From a virus: a stretch of 34,505 nucleotides of DNA. How positions within the stretch are numbered: the first letter of the stretch is position 1; every line of letters starts with the position of its first letter. A program made the translations under genes and the position numbers. Shown piece after piece: positions 12,950 to 20,234 of the stretch. The stretch is taken from positions 1-34,505 of IMG/VR virus record IMGVR_UViG_3300017971_000165; one strand, 5' to 3'. Under the pieces are notes generated by a model, which did no database searches, had not been told where the DNA came from, and saw only the letters and a list, made by a program, of their open reading frames with translations.

Positions 12950-13183
12950 TTACTTTTTCAATACTGAGTTTTTGTCGGTCTTTAATTCCTTATCAATTTT
13001 GGCAATCGCTTTATCAATACAACTTTTATCAAGTTTTTTATTCTTTCTTGTAAAGCAACCACCGTAATTCCAAGAGTGAAAAGTCTTGATAAGTAGGTGA
13101 GGGTTTTGCTTTGCTACCCGACCACACTCCTGGCAATACTCTTCTTCTTCGCTATTATAATCTGGATCTAATACTGTTCTCAT
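12950..13183 (-). CDS. Hypothetical cysteine-containing protein, 77 aa
   Basis: The N-terminal acidic stretch leads into CQECGRVA, then GGCFTRK and SCIDK, so a zinc site made from a CxxC pair plus later cysteines or histidines (TFHSWNYGGC) is possible. The C-terminal half is a lysine-rich helix. It starts by ATGA overlap with the upstream gene. No known family. Confidence 0.62.
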   Translation of the reverse strand: MRTVLDPDYNSEEEEYCQECGRVAKQNPHLLIKTFHSWNYGGCFTRKNKKLDKSCIDKAIAKIDKELKTDKNSVLKK

Positions 13184-13266
13184 TTTTTACCCCAATAGTT
13201 TTTCATTAAGCTTTTTATAAGTAGCGGATGCTTTCTCTCGCATTCTAGCACGCTATTGAGCCACAT
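13180..13266 (-). CDS. Short frame ending SLMKNYWGKK, 28 aa or longer
   Basis: From ATG 13264-13266 the product is 28 residues (MWLNSVLECERKHPLLIKSL and on). The same frame is open back to 13407, which would give 75 residues, but that upstream part overlaps the 47-residue gene in another frame, and the latter has the better ribosome site and codon pattern. LECERKHPLL reads like real protein. Either the short version is correct, with its start coupled to the end of the 47-residue gene, or two frames overlap. Confidence 0.42.
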   Translation of the reverse strand: MWLNSVLECERKHPLLIKSLMKNYWGKK

Positions 13267-13396
13267 TATTTTCAGTTGCTCTTGTGTTAGCGCTGTCTCT
13301 CTTGGGTCTGTCAGGGTATTTTTCTTTGAGTTTTTCTGTCGCTTCAATAAGCTGGTCAATAAGTTTGTTAAATTCATCTCTTCCTCCGTTGTCCAT
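13253..13396 (-). CDS. Hypothetical helical protein, 47 aa
   Basis: Start ATG 13394-13396 lies four bases after GGAGG and directly downstream of an extended -10 promoter. The sequence begins MDNGGRDEFNKLIDQLIE and continues as an amphipathic charged helix. Codons are purine-rich at the first position, as in neighbouring genes, unlike the competing longer frame at 13180-13407. It is the first gene after the promoter, so it leads this small operon. No family. Confidence 0.55.
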   Translation of the reverse strand: MDNGGRDEFNKLIDQLIEATEKLKEKYPDRPKRDSANTRATENNVAQ

Positions 13397-13417
13397 GTTG
13401 CCTCCATTGTTGAATCA

Positions 13418-13448
13418 ACTATAGCATGAGGTCCAGAATTACATGTAA
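13418..13448 (-). promoter_or_regulatory. Extended -10 promoter with palindrome at -35
   Basis: Minus strand TGCTATAGT (13426-13418) is an extended -10 box. No good -35 is at the right distance; instead a perfect palindrome TTACATGTAA (13439-13448) occupies that region and shares the TGTAA/TTACA half-sites of the two 15-bp operators in opposite arrangement. Transcription would start about 15 bases before the 47-residue gene. The remaining bases to 13505 show nothing. Confidence 0.45.
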
Positions 13449-13505
13449 GTGTGCGAAATGCAGTAGACGCGGCATTGAGATAGTGACAATAAAAGTTGCC
13501 CTAAA

Positions 13506-13676
13506 CTAGCCTTCTTTAGGGATAAACACTACAGCTTTGGCCCAACCATCTTTTTCTTCTTCTTTAAATGGTTTTTGTCCGTAGTACATTTTAATACCTA
13601 GAGTCTCAGACCCCTTATGGTACCAAACTTCAACTTTATCGTATTTGTCTAGATCGTATGTTTCAAAATCGCTCAT
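13506..13676 (-). CDS. Hypothetical protein, 56 aa
   Basis: A short frame starting MSDFETYDLDKYDKVEVWYH and ending VVFIPKEG. It is a plausible small beta fold with aromatic residues (MYYGQKPF). Its ATG overlaps the stop of the upstream zinc protein by 14 bases. It fills what would otherwise be an empty interval. No family recognised. Confidence 0.6.
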   Translation of the reverse strand: MSDFETYDLDKYDKVEVWYHKGSETLGIKMYYGQKPFKEEEKDGWAKAVVFIPKEG

Positions 13677-13884
13677 CGTATTTAATATAACACTTCATGC
13701 ACGTAAAATCACAATTAGATGAGGACCATGTAGTTTTTACACACTTACCCTCTTTGATTTCCTCACCACAGATCATGCACTCTTTCGGTTTCTTGATTTC
13801 GATTATTGAGTCTTTGGTTTTGCGCGTGTGTCGCTTTAGTACGTACCCGCTGTGTAGACTATTTAGATTTTCTACTGTGTGCAT
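13663..13884 (-). CDS. Small zinc-finger-like protein, 73 aa
   Basis: After a basic N-terminal part (VLKRHTRKTKDS) come CMICGEEI and, about 25 residues later, CMKCYIKY: two CxxC knuckles, the arrangement of a treble-clef or rubredoxin-like finger. Start ATG 13882-13884 has GGAG five bases upstream. It probably binds nucleic acid or a host protein. Confidence 0.66.
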   Translation of the reverse strand: MHTVENLNSLHSGYVLKRHTRKTKDSIIEIKKPKECMICGEEIKEGKCVKTTWSSSNCDFTCMKCYIKYDERF

Positions 13885-14188
13885 TTTTACTCCTGCTTAT
13901 TACTGATAGCTCGTATGGTGTTAACGGCTCAAACTGGCGTTCATAGGCCTCGGTTTCGTAACTTATGTCCCAGTAGCCACTAAGTAGATACTCGTAAAAA
14001 TAACTTAAGTAAAATTTAATAAACCCAACCTTCCTGACTTGGTACACGTGGATGAATTCATGTTTTAGAAGCATCGAGGTTGCCTCTTCTGGCGGGCAAT
14101 TGAGTAAAATAAAGGGGTAAACAACCATGCCATTTACTCTTACTAATTTAGGCAGCCAATGGCTGTAGATAATCCTGACTTCAAGCAT
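13859..14188 (-). CDS. Putative metallopeptidase-like protein (HEFIH), 109 aa
   Basis: LLKHEFIHVYQVRKVGFIKF contains an HExxH zinc motif, followed by an aromatic helix and SYETEAYERQF, where the downstream glutamates could give the third ligand. The pattern 'HE-x-x-H-x-x-Q...G...F...Y' is known from small bacterial and phage proteins of the DUF4157-like type. Start ATG 14186-14188 is preferred over an upstream TTG. With the HEMFH protein at 12622, this phage has two different HExxH proteins. Confidence 0.62.
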   Translation of the reverse strand: MLEVRIIYSHWLPKLVRVNGMVVYPFILLNCPPEEATSMLLKHEFIHVYQVRKVGFIKFYLSYFYEYLLSGYWDISYETEAYERQFEPLTPYELSVISRSKNAHSRKSK

Positions 14189-14238
14189 ACAAATATAATA
14201 TTGTTGAATACTGGCGTATGGCAAACTAAAATACTTAA

Positions 14239-14457
14239 ATGGGTGATAGCTTTGATCTCGTTATTGCTGAGCTAAAGCGAAACAGAGAAGAAATTAGGGT
14301 TCTTGATAAGGAGATGAGGGTTCTTAACGAAAGGATCACTGACGTTCGTGTTGAAATTGCACGACTCAAGACCACTTCAAGACTATGGGGCGGGGTTGCT
14401 GGGGCGATACCGGCACTGCTAGCGCTAGTTATTTCTTGGATGAATGGCCGTCACTAG
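14239..14457 (+). CDS. Coiled-coil membrane protein, holin/XhlA-like, 72 aa
   Basis: This is the only credible plus-strand gene. Residues 8-45 are a heptad-rich coiled coil (ELKRNREEIRVLDKEMRVLN), followed by one membrane helix (GGVAGAIPALLALVISWM) and a short charged end. That layout matches XhlA/hemolysin-type phage membrane proteins that work with holins. Its 3' end overlaps by 29 bases the 3' end of a convergent gene. No strong ribosome site is visible; TATAAT occurs at 14194-14199 without a good -35. Confidence 0.6.
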   Translation: MGDSFDLVIAELKRNREEIRVLDKEMRVLNERITDVRVEIARLKTTSRLWGGVAGAIPALLALVISWMNGRH

Positions 14458-14635
14458 AGTTTAAATCGTCTACCTGCTTTTTTACGTCGTCATATTGTTC
14501 TGCACTTAAACTCTTTTTCTTTTTGTATGACTCTACAAACTCAACGTATCTACGTTTTGCTTCTTGATTTGCTGCCGACTTATCTAAGAGCCAGCCTACT
14601 AGTTTTAAAACTACTTCTATTATTGTTGATACCAT
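14429..14635 (-). CDS. Small protein with N-terminal hydrophobic helix, 68 aa
   Basis: Residues 2-18 (VSTIIEVVLKLVGWLLDK) are a hydrophobic or amphipathic helix that could insert in a membrane. The rest is a charged helix (RRYVEFVESYKKKKSLSAEQ). Phage proteins of this shape sit in lysis cassettes as holins, antiholins or spanin-like partners. It follows a lipoprotein gene by a one-base overlap and converges on the plus-strand membrane gene, which supports a lysis or envelope block. Confidence 0.55.
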   Translation of the reverse strand: MVSTIIEVVLKLVGWLLDKSAANQEAKRRYVEFVESYKKKKSLSAEQYDDVKKQVDDLNSSDGHSSKK

Positions 14636-15288
14636 TATAAGTCCCTTATGATAATTTCTTCATACCCTATGGTTAGAAGTTTGTGCATTTTTCCACTGGT
14701 GCCTTTAAATATAAAAGTGCATTCCCTGTTAGGCATATTAAACACAAAGACCTTTCCATCTTCTGTAGGTAGTGTCCCGCACTTTGCCAGTGAACTCATA
14801 ACAACCTCTTCTGTGAACTCTATTCTTTGAAGAAGCCCTTCTTTTGATTGGCAAACTGTTACGCCTCTTGAGTTGTAAGAACTACCGTTGCATCTGATAT
14901 GTGCTGGTAGTTGAAACTTTTCGTTATTAAAGTCTACTAGCCCCCAAGAGTGTCGCCCTTCTTTGTCAAACGCTTCTATTTCTAGGTAGCAGTAACCGCT
15001 TTGCTCCATGATCTCGTCGGGGATAAAGTTAAAGCTTTCCCTTCTACCAAGATCAAGCATTTCCTCTTCCCTGTGGCACGTCTTTAGAGTGACCATGTCA
15101 CCCTTCCCGCCAAACTTAACTTTTATTCTGTGCTCTGGCAGTGGTTGGACAACTAGCGTCCCGTATCCTTTATGGCCATCAATCTCTATTCGCATGTCTT
15201 TCTTATAGTACACAGCGGGGTTAAGTTTTTGCATTGTCGGAGCACATGAAAATAAAAACAAACAAATAAAGAAAGTTACTTTTTGCAT
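14635..15288 (-). CDS. Lipoprotein of unknown function, 217 aa
   Basis: The signal sequence MQKVTFFICLFLFSC ends with lipobox L-F-S-C, so Cys15 should carry the lipid. The mature part is mostly beta-rich and contains six further cysteines that may form disulfides in the periplasm. A short C-terminal stretch reads NMPNRECTFIFKGTSG. It sits between tail-tip and membrane-protein genes. Options are outer-membrane spanin partner, superinfection-exclusion lipoprotein or virion component; its size is large for a spanin. Confidence 0.68.
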   Translation of the reverse strand: MQKVTFFICLFLFSCAPTMQKLNPAVYYKKDMRIEIDGHKGYGTLVVQPLPEHRIKVKFGGKGDMVTLKTCHREEEMLDLGRRESFNFIPDEIMEQSGYCYLEIEAFDKEGRHSWGLVDFNNEKFQLPAHIRCNGSSYNSRGVTVCQSKEGLLQRIEFTEEVVMSSLAKCGTLPTEDGKVFVFNMPNRECTFIFKGTSGKMHKLLTIGYEEIIIRDL

Positions 15289-15398
15289 ATCTTACCCTTT
15301 AAATACTCCCATAAAGCAACAAAACCCTTGATAGCAAACAATAGTCGCCACCAAGGGAATTGTATAAAGTATCGTATGAACTGATTAAGCTTGTGCAG
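15276..15398 (-). CDS. Possible small W-rich frame without standard start, 40 aa
   Basis: Between two genes a frame reads LHKLNQFIRYFIQFPWW and ends EYLKGKICKK. It looks protein-like, but the only upstream start candidates are CTG 15396-15398 or an internal TTG. It also contains CCCTTG/CAAGGG followed by TTTTGTT on the minus strand, so the interval may instead be a weak terminator after the 100-residue gene. Confidence 0.28.
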   Translation of the reverse strand: MHKLNQFIRYFIQFPWWRLLFAIKGFVALWEYLKGKICKK

Positions 15399-15687
15399 GC
15401 TCTTCTTCTTCCTTCTTTAACCAGAGGTTTCCAATGTCTAGCGCCATGTCAGTGAAGCATCTCATAAAAGCTGCGGGGTCTTCCTTCCACTCCTCGTCAA
15501 GCTGATCAAGACCTTCAACTGCCCCCAAAAGCTTGGGTAGAACTGCTGCGAAGATAGTTGAAAGATCGCTAGCAGGGTCAAAACCATCTTGTGCTGCCTC
15601 GACTGAAACAACGACCATTTCTCTTAGTGCGTCTGCAAGCTCACTTGCTTCTTTTGATTTTTTAACTGTTACGTCTAAAGTTGCCAT
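15385..15687 (-). CDS. Hypothetical protein, 100 aa
   Basis: An acidic helical protein (SKEASELADALREMVVVSVE) ending in a charged tail (KKEEEEPAQA). The clean ATG has AAGGAG upstream. It lies at the end of the tail-tip block. It could be a small virion component or a late regulatory protein; no family recognised. Confidence 0.62.
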   Translation of the reverse strand: MATLDVTVKKSKEASELADALREMVVVSVEAAQDGFDPASDLSTIFAAVLPKLLGAVEGLDQLDEEWKEDPAAFMRCFTDMALDIGNLWLKKEEEEPAQA

Positions 15688-15696
15688 TTAAACTCC

Positions 15697-16011
15697 TTAA
15701 GGTTTAGAAAATTCAGTTATAAAAGCAGCACCATCTAGCGTGCCGTTTACTTGTATGTCGTAGCCAGTGTCCATCATGATTGGCTCACCAACGCTTAATG
15801 TAGTCAGATCTTGGTCCGAGCCAGTGGCGGCCACCTCATAAATGATTGTACCAGTGTTTGTCCTAACTCTGATAGACCCAGAGCCTGCCCCTAAGTGTTG
15901 TATTTGTGCGCGTGCATACGTGCTGGCTGGCACGGTGTATTGGACACCACTAGTTGTTGTGTCGAACGATACTACCCCAGTGAAATTTTCCCCACCCGAT
16001 GAAGTGGCCAT
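15697..16011 (-). CDS. Small beta-rich virion-type protein, 104 aa
   Basis: Serine, threonine and glycine-rich beta sequence (ENFTGVVSFDTTTSGVQYTV, then GSIRVRTNTGTIIYEV). This composition is typical of tail-tip or decoration domains. It starts with a ribosome site just after the upstream tail-tip gene. Probably a minor structural protein; not identified more closely. Confidence 0.6.
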   Translation of the reverse strand: MATSSGGENFTGVVSFDTTTSGVQYTVPASTYARAQIQHLGAGSGSIRVRTNTGTIIYEVAATGSDQDLTTLSVGEPIMMDTGYDIQVNGTLDGAAFITEFSKP

Positions 16012-16021
16012 AAAGATCTCC

Positions 16022-16561
16022 TTATCTTGGTCTGTACATCACAGCTATATTAAAGTTTTGAAAGCCCGTACCTCTTTGATCTAGATCCATCCTTAAAGCG
16101 TCACCAACATTCACTTGTGTTGTTGATAAAACTGCAAGCGTGTGACCTGTCGGATTAGACAAAGTTGTTGAATTTAGCTCATCTCTTAATGTGTAAGATC
16201 CATCGCTTGCGGCAGAGCTTATCTCTGGTCTGGTTGAGAATATAGAGCCTGCGTCTGTGTCGCCACCAGTGAGTCGATGTATGTCGACAATAATACTTGA
16301 AGCACTGCCAGCGTCACCGATGTAGTAGTGAAAGCCAGTTATTTCTGCGTCAAAAAGAAAGCTAAAGATGCCATCTAACCCAGGTGCAACAGTAAAGAGC
16401 CCTATCGGACCGTTTAAATGAAACGAGTGAGTGTCGTATTGTCGATCATTGATAAAGTTGATCGAGCCACCAAGTTTAGTGGCAAACGCCTCTGATACGG
16501 CCGCGCGGTATTCAGCCTCTTCCTGTTGGATGTTCTTCCTTGCCGCACTAATCTCAGCCAT
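16022..16561 (-). CDS. Putative minor tail protein, 179 aa
   Basis: The N-terminal helix (ISAARKNIQQEEAEYRAAVS) would attach to the tail tip. The rest is a beta domain (HLNGPIGLFTVAPGLDG, ITGFHYYIGDAGSASSIIVD) with the look of a jelly-roll receptor-binding or carbohydrate-binding module. It directly follows the 825-residue tail gene, a usual place for host-recognition proteins. Confidence 0.6.
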   Translation of the reverse strand: MAEISAARKNIQQEEAEYRAAVSEAFATKLGGSINFINDRQYDTHSFHLNGPIGLFTVAPGLDGIFSFLFDAEITGFHYYIGDAGSASSIIVDIHRLTGGDTDAGSIFSTRPEISSAASDGSYTLRDELNSTTLSNPTGHTLAVLSTTQVNVGDALRMDLDQRGTGFQNFNIAVMYRPR

Positions 16562-16583
16562 GAGATCTCCTTGCGTTTAAAGC

Positions 16584-19061
16584 CTACACATATCTATATG
16601 GGAGGCCTCCATCGTCACTAAAGCCTATCAGATCAACAAAGTATCCTGCAACAGGTGTGAATGTAAGATCCCTGTCTACGGTTACCGTATTTGTGCCAGT
16701 GTCGACTATTGTGACCCTTGCATCGTCATCTAGTGACGTTTCGTTGCTATCTATTGAGTAATCTTCATTGTGTACACGTACGTATGAACCCACAAAAAAC
16801 TTAGTAATATCTGCTGGCGCTACTGTAAACTCCGTAGCTGAAATACCTGATACTACCTCAACTTGAGGGTCCCAAAAGCAGTGAAGTCCTTTTTCTTTTG
16901 GATTAACGTCAGTATCACCAGTGTAGTCGACAAAATCAACCAAGTAGTCTTCTGGTGGGGCGACTGATAATGGCGGATTGACGATTAACGCATCATTTCT
17001 AGTGGGGTCAATTTCTGTCAACGTAACTGTCTCTCTAAAAGAGTAGTCTTCTGTTCTTATCTCTACTTGTTCGCCAACAAAGTTAACCCATTTGGATGTC
17101 TCTAATTCAAACTCTCCGGTGCCAAAGGATCTTTTTATAATTATCTGTGTTGTGCTCGAGCCTGTACCAATGAATGAGCTAGGCGAGATTGTACCGAATC
17201 GTCCATCAATGCCGTAACCAGATTGGAGAAGACGCAATTTAACGTCACCAGTTTTTAAGTTAAAGCTGCGATTTACCACCTCATAAAGCTGAGGCTCCGT
17301 ACTTCTTGACGCATTCTCGTGGTTACTTATCTGCAGGTCTTCGCCAAATAAAACAACGTCAGTTATCTCGGTGTCAAAACCACTCTTGTAGTTAACTTGT
17401 ATCGTAGTTGAGTATGGTGCGAATTGAAATCTGTCGTTGTATCTCTTTGCTTGAGTTTGTATGAAGTTTCTAGTGGCGTCATTGTCTCTGAGTCCTCTAG
17501 AGTTTATCGTGAGTGTTTTTGTGTTGGTCTTTATTCTCTGCCTGGATCTATTGGAAACTATAATCTGACCCGATTTAAAGTCGTCCTCAACCTGGTCTTG
17601 TTCAAACCTGTAGACAATTGTATTGAAAAACTCTTTTGTTATCTGGCGAGAGGTTTGTATCTTGTTTGCACTTTTAACATTCGTTGTGTTGTATTCGGTG
17701 AGTTCTTCTAGCGCTAGTGGGGGGATTGCTATATTAACAGATGCTCTCGCCTTCCTTGGCACAGCAATATAGCCAGCAGGAAAGTATAGCTCTTGGGATA
17801 TAAAGTCTTTTCCGTTTTCTGTTTCCTTTAAAAAGAAGTCATAGTCTGGCTGGGACGCTGCAAACAACGCGGCCAAAGACTCGTGTTGCTGAATATCAAC
17901 CTGTGATGGTTTCATCCCAAGACCCGCTGTAGAGCCTGGCAATGTATCGTACTTGCTTTTTAGTGTGGCAGTTGCGGTTGCTTCTATTTCGCTAACAAGT
18001 CCCTCGCCATCCACATGCAACACTGTACCGGTAGATATCTGTGTTATTTGAGTTATGACGGCGTCAGTTACATTGCTCGCCGGATTGGTTGCGCCTATAA
18101 CAGTTATAAGATCGCCAGTGGTTACGTTTTTATCTGTAACCAGTCTTGTGTCAGGAATAAAAATACCGTCTGTTATTGTTTCAGTTGGGCTCACGTCTAC
18201 AAAGCGGGTGACATTCAAGTCTTCTGCGTAAAAGCCATCTTCTGTTGTGAGCATAATCTTTAGAGCTAAATCAAGCGGTTGGCCTATTAACCTATAAGCG
18301 CTACTTATCTCTGTTTCATCCGCGTGTGCGGCGGCAATGGTGCCGAACTCACCCCTGGTAAGACCTGATATCGTGTTGGTGCCAGTATCAACTGTTGTGT
18401 ATTGAATTATCTCATCGTCGATAATTAAATAAGTGCTGACGGCGTCAGATGGACTAACAAAGCTTCCTGCCTCGTAAACTAACGATGTGTCGCCAGCACC
18501 TATAGAACCGACTAGCTTAGTTTGTATTTGTTGAAATATTTCAGATCTTTTCAAGGAGTCTGGGTGCGCTATTGCCAGCTTCCAAAACCCGGCACCAGCA
18601 CTAGTACTATCAATGATTCCATTGAATATTCTAATGCTGTCTTCTGGGTGGTTACCGCCAGCAAAGTTTATAAAAACATTCGCCTCGCGACCCAGAAGAT
18701 CAGACACCAGCACACCAGGTGTGAAAATCTCATTAGTTAATTTACTGTCTTTATCAATTAGCTGTACATTGAACTTCTGCACAGACTGACTATCGCCCTT
18801 ATCGACTTCGAGTTGTTGCGTGATAGAATTGGTTGTGCCTTCTAGTGATATCCAATCTCTTGAGTTTGGATCTTCTAGGCCTCCACCAATCTTTAAGCCT
18901 GTTTGGCCTATCGTGACGCCAGCTTGACCTATTTCCCAGATTGAAAATATCGGTTGCGCACCAAAGATAAAGGGGATGCCATCTATCTCTAGTATAACCT
19001 GTTGCTCAATATTAACTTTTTGCGAGAGTAGCCTAGCTTTAGTTGATACTTCTAATGCCAT
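16584..19061 (-). CDS. Large tail-tip / central hub protein, 825 aa
   Basis: The largest gene in the window. Start ATG 19059-19061 follows GAGGG; a longer reading would overlap the amidase. The N-terminus (QQVILEIDGIPFIFG) and the first 200 residues are beta-rich, and IVSNRSRQRIKTNTKTLTI is a later strand-rich part. The sequence contains several repeats of a TSLVYEAGSF/EIIQYTTVDTG/GLTRGEFGT type that also occur in other phage tail-tip proteins. Size, place after fibre and amidase, and content support a baseplate hub that contacts the host surface. Confidence 0.68.
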   Translation of the reverse strand: MALEVSTKARLLSQKVNIEQQVILEIDGIPFIFGAQPIFSIWEIGQAGVTIGQTGLKIGGGLEDPNSRDWISLEGTTNSITQQLEVDKGDSQSVQKFNVQLIDKDSKLTNEIFTPGVLVSDLLGREANVFINFAGGNHPEDSIRIFNGIIDSTSAGAGFWKLAIAHPDSLKRSEIFQQIQTKLVGSIGAGDTSLVYEAGSFVSPSDAVSTYLIIDDEIIQYTTVDTGTNTISGLTRGEFGTIAAAHADETEISSAYRLIGQPLDLALKIMLTTEDGFYAEDLNVTRFVDVSPTETITDGIFIPDTRLVTDKNVTTGDLITVIGATNPASNVTDAVITQITQISTGTVLHVDGEGLVSEIEATATATLKSKYDTLPGSTAGLGMKPSQVDIQQHESLAALFAASQPDYDFFLKETENGKDFISQELYFPAGYIAVPRKARASVNIAIPPLALEELTEYNTTNVKSANKIQTSRQITKEFFNTIVYRFEQDQVEDDFKSGQIIVSNRSRQRIKTNTKTLTINSRGLRDNDATRNFIQTQAKRYNDRFQFAPYSTTIQVNYKSGFDTEITDVVLFGEDLQISNHENASRSTEPQLYEVVNRSFNLKTGDVKLRLLQSGYGIDGRFGTISPSSFIGTGSSTTQIIIKRSFGTGEFELETSKWVNFVGEQVEIRTEDYSFRETVTLTEIDPTRNDALIVNPPLSVAPPEDYLVDFVDYTGDTDVNPKEKGLHCFWDPQVEVVSGISATEFTVAPADITKFFVGSYVRVHNEDYSIDSNETSLDDDARVTIVDTGTNTVTVDRDLTFTPVAGYFVDLIGFSDDGGLPYRYV

Positions 19062-19456
19062 TTTTCCCTCACGTAATGATCGCGAAACCACTCAATCTCA
19101 AAGTTCGGACAAGTCTTATTCGCAAACTCGTAGTGCGCCCTGATATCCTTAGCTTTTAGGTCAAACAATTGACACATCATTTCACTAAGAACACCCAGCA
19201 TGTACATTTGATCATGGGTAAATTGAAGTCCCAGTACACAAATGCCAATCGAGTGAGCATTTCGACCCCGGCAATGAGCTCCGGGCTTTTCTACATCTCT
19301 AAGTATATGTACGTTAGCGTCATAATCCACGCCAAAATGGTAACCAATGTCAGACCAGCCACGATTAGATACATGATCGCGTTTGATAGCTTCAAAATCA
19401 TAGCTGTTAACATTTGAAGCTGAGCAATGGAGAATAACTTCACGTATAGCTCTTAT
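19052..19456 (-). CDS. N-acetylmuramoyl-L-alanine amidase endolysin; likely AUA start
   Basis: This T7-lysozyme-type amidase cleaves peptidoglycan. It has VILHCSAS (first zinc histidine), WSDIGYHFG (catalytic tyrosine), GRNAHSIGIC, and RAHYEFANKTCPNF (second histidine, lysine and zinc cysteine). These need the frame back to about 19456, where it follows an in-frame TAG. No ATG, GTG or TTG is in frame before the first zinc ligand. ATA 19454-19456 is six bases after AGGGG in the upstream gene end, giving 134 residues. A GTG at 19330 would remove the active site. Confidence 0.85.
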   Translation of the reverse strand: MRAIREVILHCSASNVNSYDFEAIKRDHVSNRGWSDIGYHFGVDYDANVHILRDVEKPGAHCRGRNAHSIGICVLGLQFTHDQMYMLGVLSEMMCQLFDLKAKDIRAHYEFANKTCPNFEIEWFRDHYVREKWH

Positions 19457-19457
19457 T

Positions 19458-20234
19458 TTACACCCCTAGATAGTCGTTGATCATAGAGTTTATTCTGTCT
19501 TTATAAGATTGATCCATCGGTGCCAGCCCGGTCAGATCAAGCGGGGTTATTAAAGCTTGGGCCGTCAACAAACTACCTGTTTGAAGCGCCTGCATTATTT
19601 GTTGGATCGTTGCGTTAGAAAAGATTGCGGTAAGCTGTTCGGCAGTTATATTGCTATCTTCATTTAGCTTATTTATAACCGCTATTATGCGGGTCCCTAG
19701 ACGCATTCTAGACTCTTTCTCGTCAACCCCTGACTGGAAGACTAATTCGGCTTGGATACTGGCGTCCTCGGCTTCCAGGAGCGCTAAAAAGGCTGTGTCG
19801 TCAGCGTCAGCGATTGCCTTGGCGAACAACGCCACATTAACGTAGGTGTCATACTGTCCAAGGTTAATTGCTGCTTGTCGCCAGTTGTGTAACGCATCAA
19901 CACGGTCGGTTATATCTTTGACCCTTTGCAGCTCGTCAAACTCGGCAGTTAAGGCGGTGACTAGATCTGCCTTGTAGTCAGTTACCTCATCTACTACAGC
20001 AGGAGAGTATGGAAGCTTTGTGTCATATATTCTAGTATTGCCCGATAATTGGTAAGGTCTAAGCATGTCGTAAAGAGTCTCGCCCGGTTCAACTCCTGTT
20101 GAGTTATTTTCAACCGCAGAGGAGGGATAGAGCCTTGCCATGACCGATGGCCATACGTCCCGAAACGCCAGTGCATTTATTTGGGTTTCAAGCTGTTCAA
20201 ATGTTTGTTCGTTTTTAGTTACTGTATATGGCAT
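19458..20234 (-). CDS. Putative tail-fibre-associated protein, 258 aa
   Basis: Mostly helical, beginning MPYTVTKNEQTFEQLETQ, with later segments DITDRVDALHNWRQAAINL and KDRINSMINDYLGV. It overlaps the fibre gene by one base and precedes the endolysin. This position often holds a fibre chaperone or fibre-attached protein. No family identified. Its last codons supply the ribosome site of the endolysin. Confidence 0.58.
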   Translation of the reverse strand: MPYTVTKNEQTFEQLETQINALAFRDVWPSVMARLYPSSAVENNSTGVEPGETLYDMLRPYQLSGNTRIYDTKLPYSPAVVDEVTDYKADLVTALTAEFDELQRVKDITDRVDALHNWRQAAINLGQYDTYVNVALFAKAIADADDTAFLALLEAEDASIQAELVFQSGVDEKESRMRLGTRIIAVINKLNEDSNITAEQLTAIFSNATIQQIMQALQTGSLLTAQALITPLDLTGLAPMDQSYKDRINSMINDYLGV

